Of a stretch of 6,819 nt of DNA, positions 5,590 through 6,819 are shown one piece after another. Origin of the DNA: a bacterium ADurb.Bin374 (GTDB lineage Bacteria; Riflebacteria; Ozemobacteria; Ozemobacterales; Ozemobacteraceae); assembly GCA_002068715.1 (NCBI GenBank), contig MWAR01000176.1, forward strand, positions 1-6,819, read 5' to 3'. Position 1 is the first letter of the stretch, and each line of letters opens with the position of its first letter. The notes under the pieces were generated by a model. It was not told the DNA's origin, ran no database searches, and was given only the letters and a program-made list of their open reading frames with translations. The position numbers were made by a program, and so were the translations under genes.

Positions 5590-6819
5590 TCAGGCGGCGC
5601 CGATATCCTTGCGGTAGTGGATATTTCTGAGCGCCAGCTTCTCGATATCGCCGTAGGCGAGGCGGCGGGCGTCAGCGAGGGTTTCGCCGACGGCGGAGAT
5701 GGTGATGAGTCTGCCGGTGCGGAACACCCATTCCCCGGACGGGCCGATATCGTTCGACGAATGATAGATGGTCGAATCTTTCACGTCTTCCATTTTGAGG
5801 ATCTCGGGAAGGGCCTCGTCGTCATTCGGATAGCCGGCGCGTGCGAGCACGACCGATACGGCACTGTGCTTGCCGAACGCCACTTCCGAGCCGGTCGAGT
5901 CGAGCCGACCGAGGGCGCAGTCCATCAGCAGGGAAGCGAGGTTGCCGCGGAACCGGGCGAGGATGCTCTGGGTTTCGGGGTCTCCGAGACGCGCGTTGAA
6001 CTCGAGCACCTTCGGCCCCGTCGCCGTCAGCATGAGCTGAAACGAGAGGAAGCCGCGGTACATCAGCTTGTCGGCCTGCATGCCAGCGACGGTCGGAATG
6101 ACGATCCGCTGCCGGATGCGCTCTTCGAGTTCGGGGGTGAGGTCGGGAGACGGGCTGACAGCACCGAGGCCGCCGGTGGTCGGTCCTTCCTCGTTGTCGT
6201 GGGCGCGCTTGTAGTCGCGGCAGGAACTGAACGACACCCACTGGTTTCCGTCGGTGAGAATCGTGTAGGAGCACTCGACGCCCTTAACGCGCTCCTGGAG
6301 GATGATGGGCGGGCCGAAGCTCTTGAACAGGCGGTGAGCGGCTTCTTTAGCCTCCTCGACGGAGTTCACGACGGCGACGCCCGTGCCTCGGGAGAAGCCG
6401 TCGCACTTGACGACGCGCACCCAGGGGTTTTCGTCGAGGAATCTCTCGGCCTCGCGCGGATTCGCGACGACCTGGGTCATCGGCGAGGGAATGTTGTGCT
6501 TCACCATGAAGGCCGCGGCGAAGGCTTTGCTGGTCTCGATCCGGCCGGCGTCGGCGGCGGGGCCGATGACGGGAATGCCCGCCCTGACGAGCGCGTCGAC
6601 GGTGCCTTCGGTCACGTATCGCGACGAGCCGATCACGGCCAACTCGACGTTGTCGCGCGCGAACTGGACGAGCTCGGCGTTACCCCTGAAAGGCTGGCAC
6701 GCAGCGATATCCCGCATTCCGGCATTTCCCGGGCAGGCGAAAATCTTCAGGACCGACGGGGAATGGGAAAGAGAGTGAACCAAAGCATGCTCACGCGCTC
6801 CGGAACCCAATACGAGAAT
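5590..6819 (-). CDS. purD: Phosphoribosylamine-glycine ligase (GAR synthetase), divergent, missing its first residues
   Basis: 409 residues are visible; the frame is open to the window edge. The first visible residues, ILVLGSGAREHAL, match the usual beginning of PurD (VLVVGSGGREHAL), so probably only one to three residues are missing. The enzyme joins glycine to phosphoribosylamine with ATP, an early step of purine synthesis in the cytoplasm. Domains in order: N-terminal GSGAREH (5-11) and PGNAG (30-34); ATP-grasp with SKAFAAAFM (97-105), VVKCDGFSRGTGV (136-148), RDYKR (201-205), GPTTGGLGAVSPSP (212-225) and VLEFNARLGDPETQ (271-284); and a C-terminal domain ending HYRKDIG. Several positions differ from the common consensus: AAGKGV is SRGTGV (Thr146 for Lys), QDHKR is RDYKR, PNTGGMG is PTTGGLG and NxRFGDPE is NARLGDPE. 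Order and length fit PurD, slightly short for the usual 420-430. It could be a true but divergent PurD or a paralogue. Its promoter is outside the window. Confidence 0.9.
   Translation of the reverse strand: MLVLGSGAREHALVHSLSHSPSVLKIFACPGNAGMRDIAACQPFRGNAELVQFARDNVELAVIGSSRYVTEGTVDALVRAGIPVIGPAADAGRIETSKAFAAAFMVKHNIPSPMTQVVANPREAERFLDENPWVRVVKCDGFSRGTGVAVVNSVEEAKEAAHRLFKSFGPPIILQERVKGVECSYTILTDGNQWVSFSSCRDYKRAHDNEEGPTTGGLGAVSPSPDLTPELEERIRQRIVIPTVAGMQADKLMYRGFLSFQLMLTATGPKVLEFNARLGDPETQSILARFRGNLASLLMDCALGRLDSTGSEVAFGKHSAVSVVLARAGYPNDDEALPEILKMEDVKDSTIYHSSNDIGPSGEWVFRTGRLITISAVGETLADARRLAYGDIEKLALRNIHYRKDIGAA

Noticed and set aside
6808..6810. TTG as the start codon of purD
   Set aside because: It would begin the protein inside the first beta strand, one residue before the GSG motif. 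The three codons before it (ATT, CTC, GTA) continue the normal PurD beginning, so the true start is beyond the window edge.
1..6819. CRISPR array, tRNA, rRNA, insertion sequence, toxin-antitoxin or phage-defence system
   Set aside because: No regularly spaced repeats, RNA gene landmarks, transposase motifs or paired small genes are visible. The phospholipase D-like protein has a signal peptide and stands alone, which does not suit a cytoplasmic PLD-type defence nuclease.

Overview
The window is a GC-rich stretch of bacterial chromosome with ordinary gene density. It has two partial housekeeping genes at its edges (clpB on the left, purD on the right) and four complete genes between them. Three or four of the products carry signal peptides or membrane segments. 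A Sec-type secreted phospholipase D-superfamily protein and an exported L,D-transpeptidase-type protein fit a Gram-negative-type envelope. The sequence alone does not fix the phylum. The GC-rich codon use, the divergent PurD and a short dispersed-repeat motif would suit an uncultivated environmental bacterium, but that is an impression.

Layout. 1-600 (+) is the C-terminal end of the ClpB disaggregase. After 46 bases comes 647-1210 (+), a small protein of unknown function with a membrane segment at each end. The gap 1211-1550 holds a short repeat of the CTTCGACAAGCTCAGG type and then a good sigma-70-like promoter. 1551-3818 (+) encodes a 755-residue exported protein with two intact HKD motifs behind an N-terminal helical, TPR-like region; a clear intrinsic terminator follows at 3836-3873. 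4017-4745 (+) is an exported YkuD-type L,D-transpeptidase-like protein. Its last 11 bases overlap the end of the convergent gene 4735-5469 (-), a two-membrane-segment protein of a family I cannot name. A 120-base gap with an AT-rich perfect inverted repeat separates this from 5590-6819 (-), a divergent phosphoribosylamine-glycine ligase (purD) that runs off the right edge.

How the genes relate. clpB and the small membrane-protein gene could be co-transcribed. The phospholipase D-like gene has its own promoter and terminator, so it looks like a single-gene unit. The transpeptidase-like gene also looks separate. On the minus strand, purD and the unknown membrane-protein gene point the same way and could be read together, although the AT-rich gap could also carry a promoter. 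The phospholipid-active and peptidoglycan-active candidates are both envelope functions, but nothing else ties them into one pathway.

I see no CRISPR array, tRNA, rRNA, insertion sequence or recognisable new multi-gene system. The points most worth a second look are the domain make-up of the exported HKD protein, non-consensus residues in the ATP-grasp region of PurD, the unnamed family with a conserved-looking STTRTDTGG segment, and the repeat at about 1287-1361.
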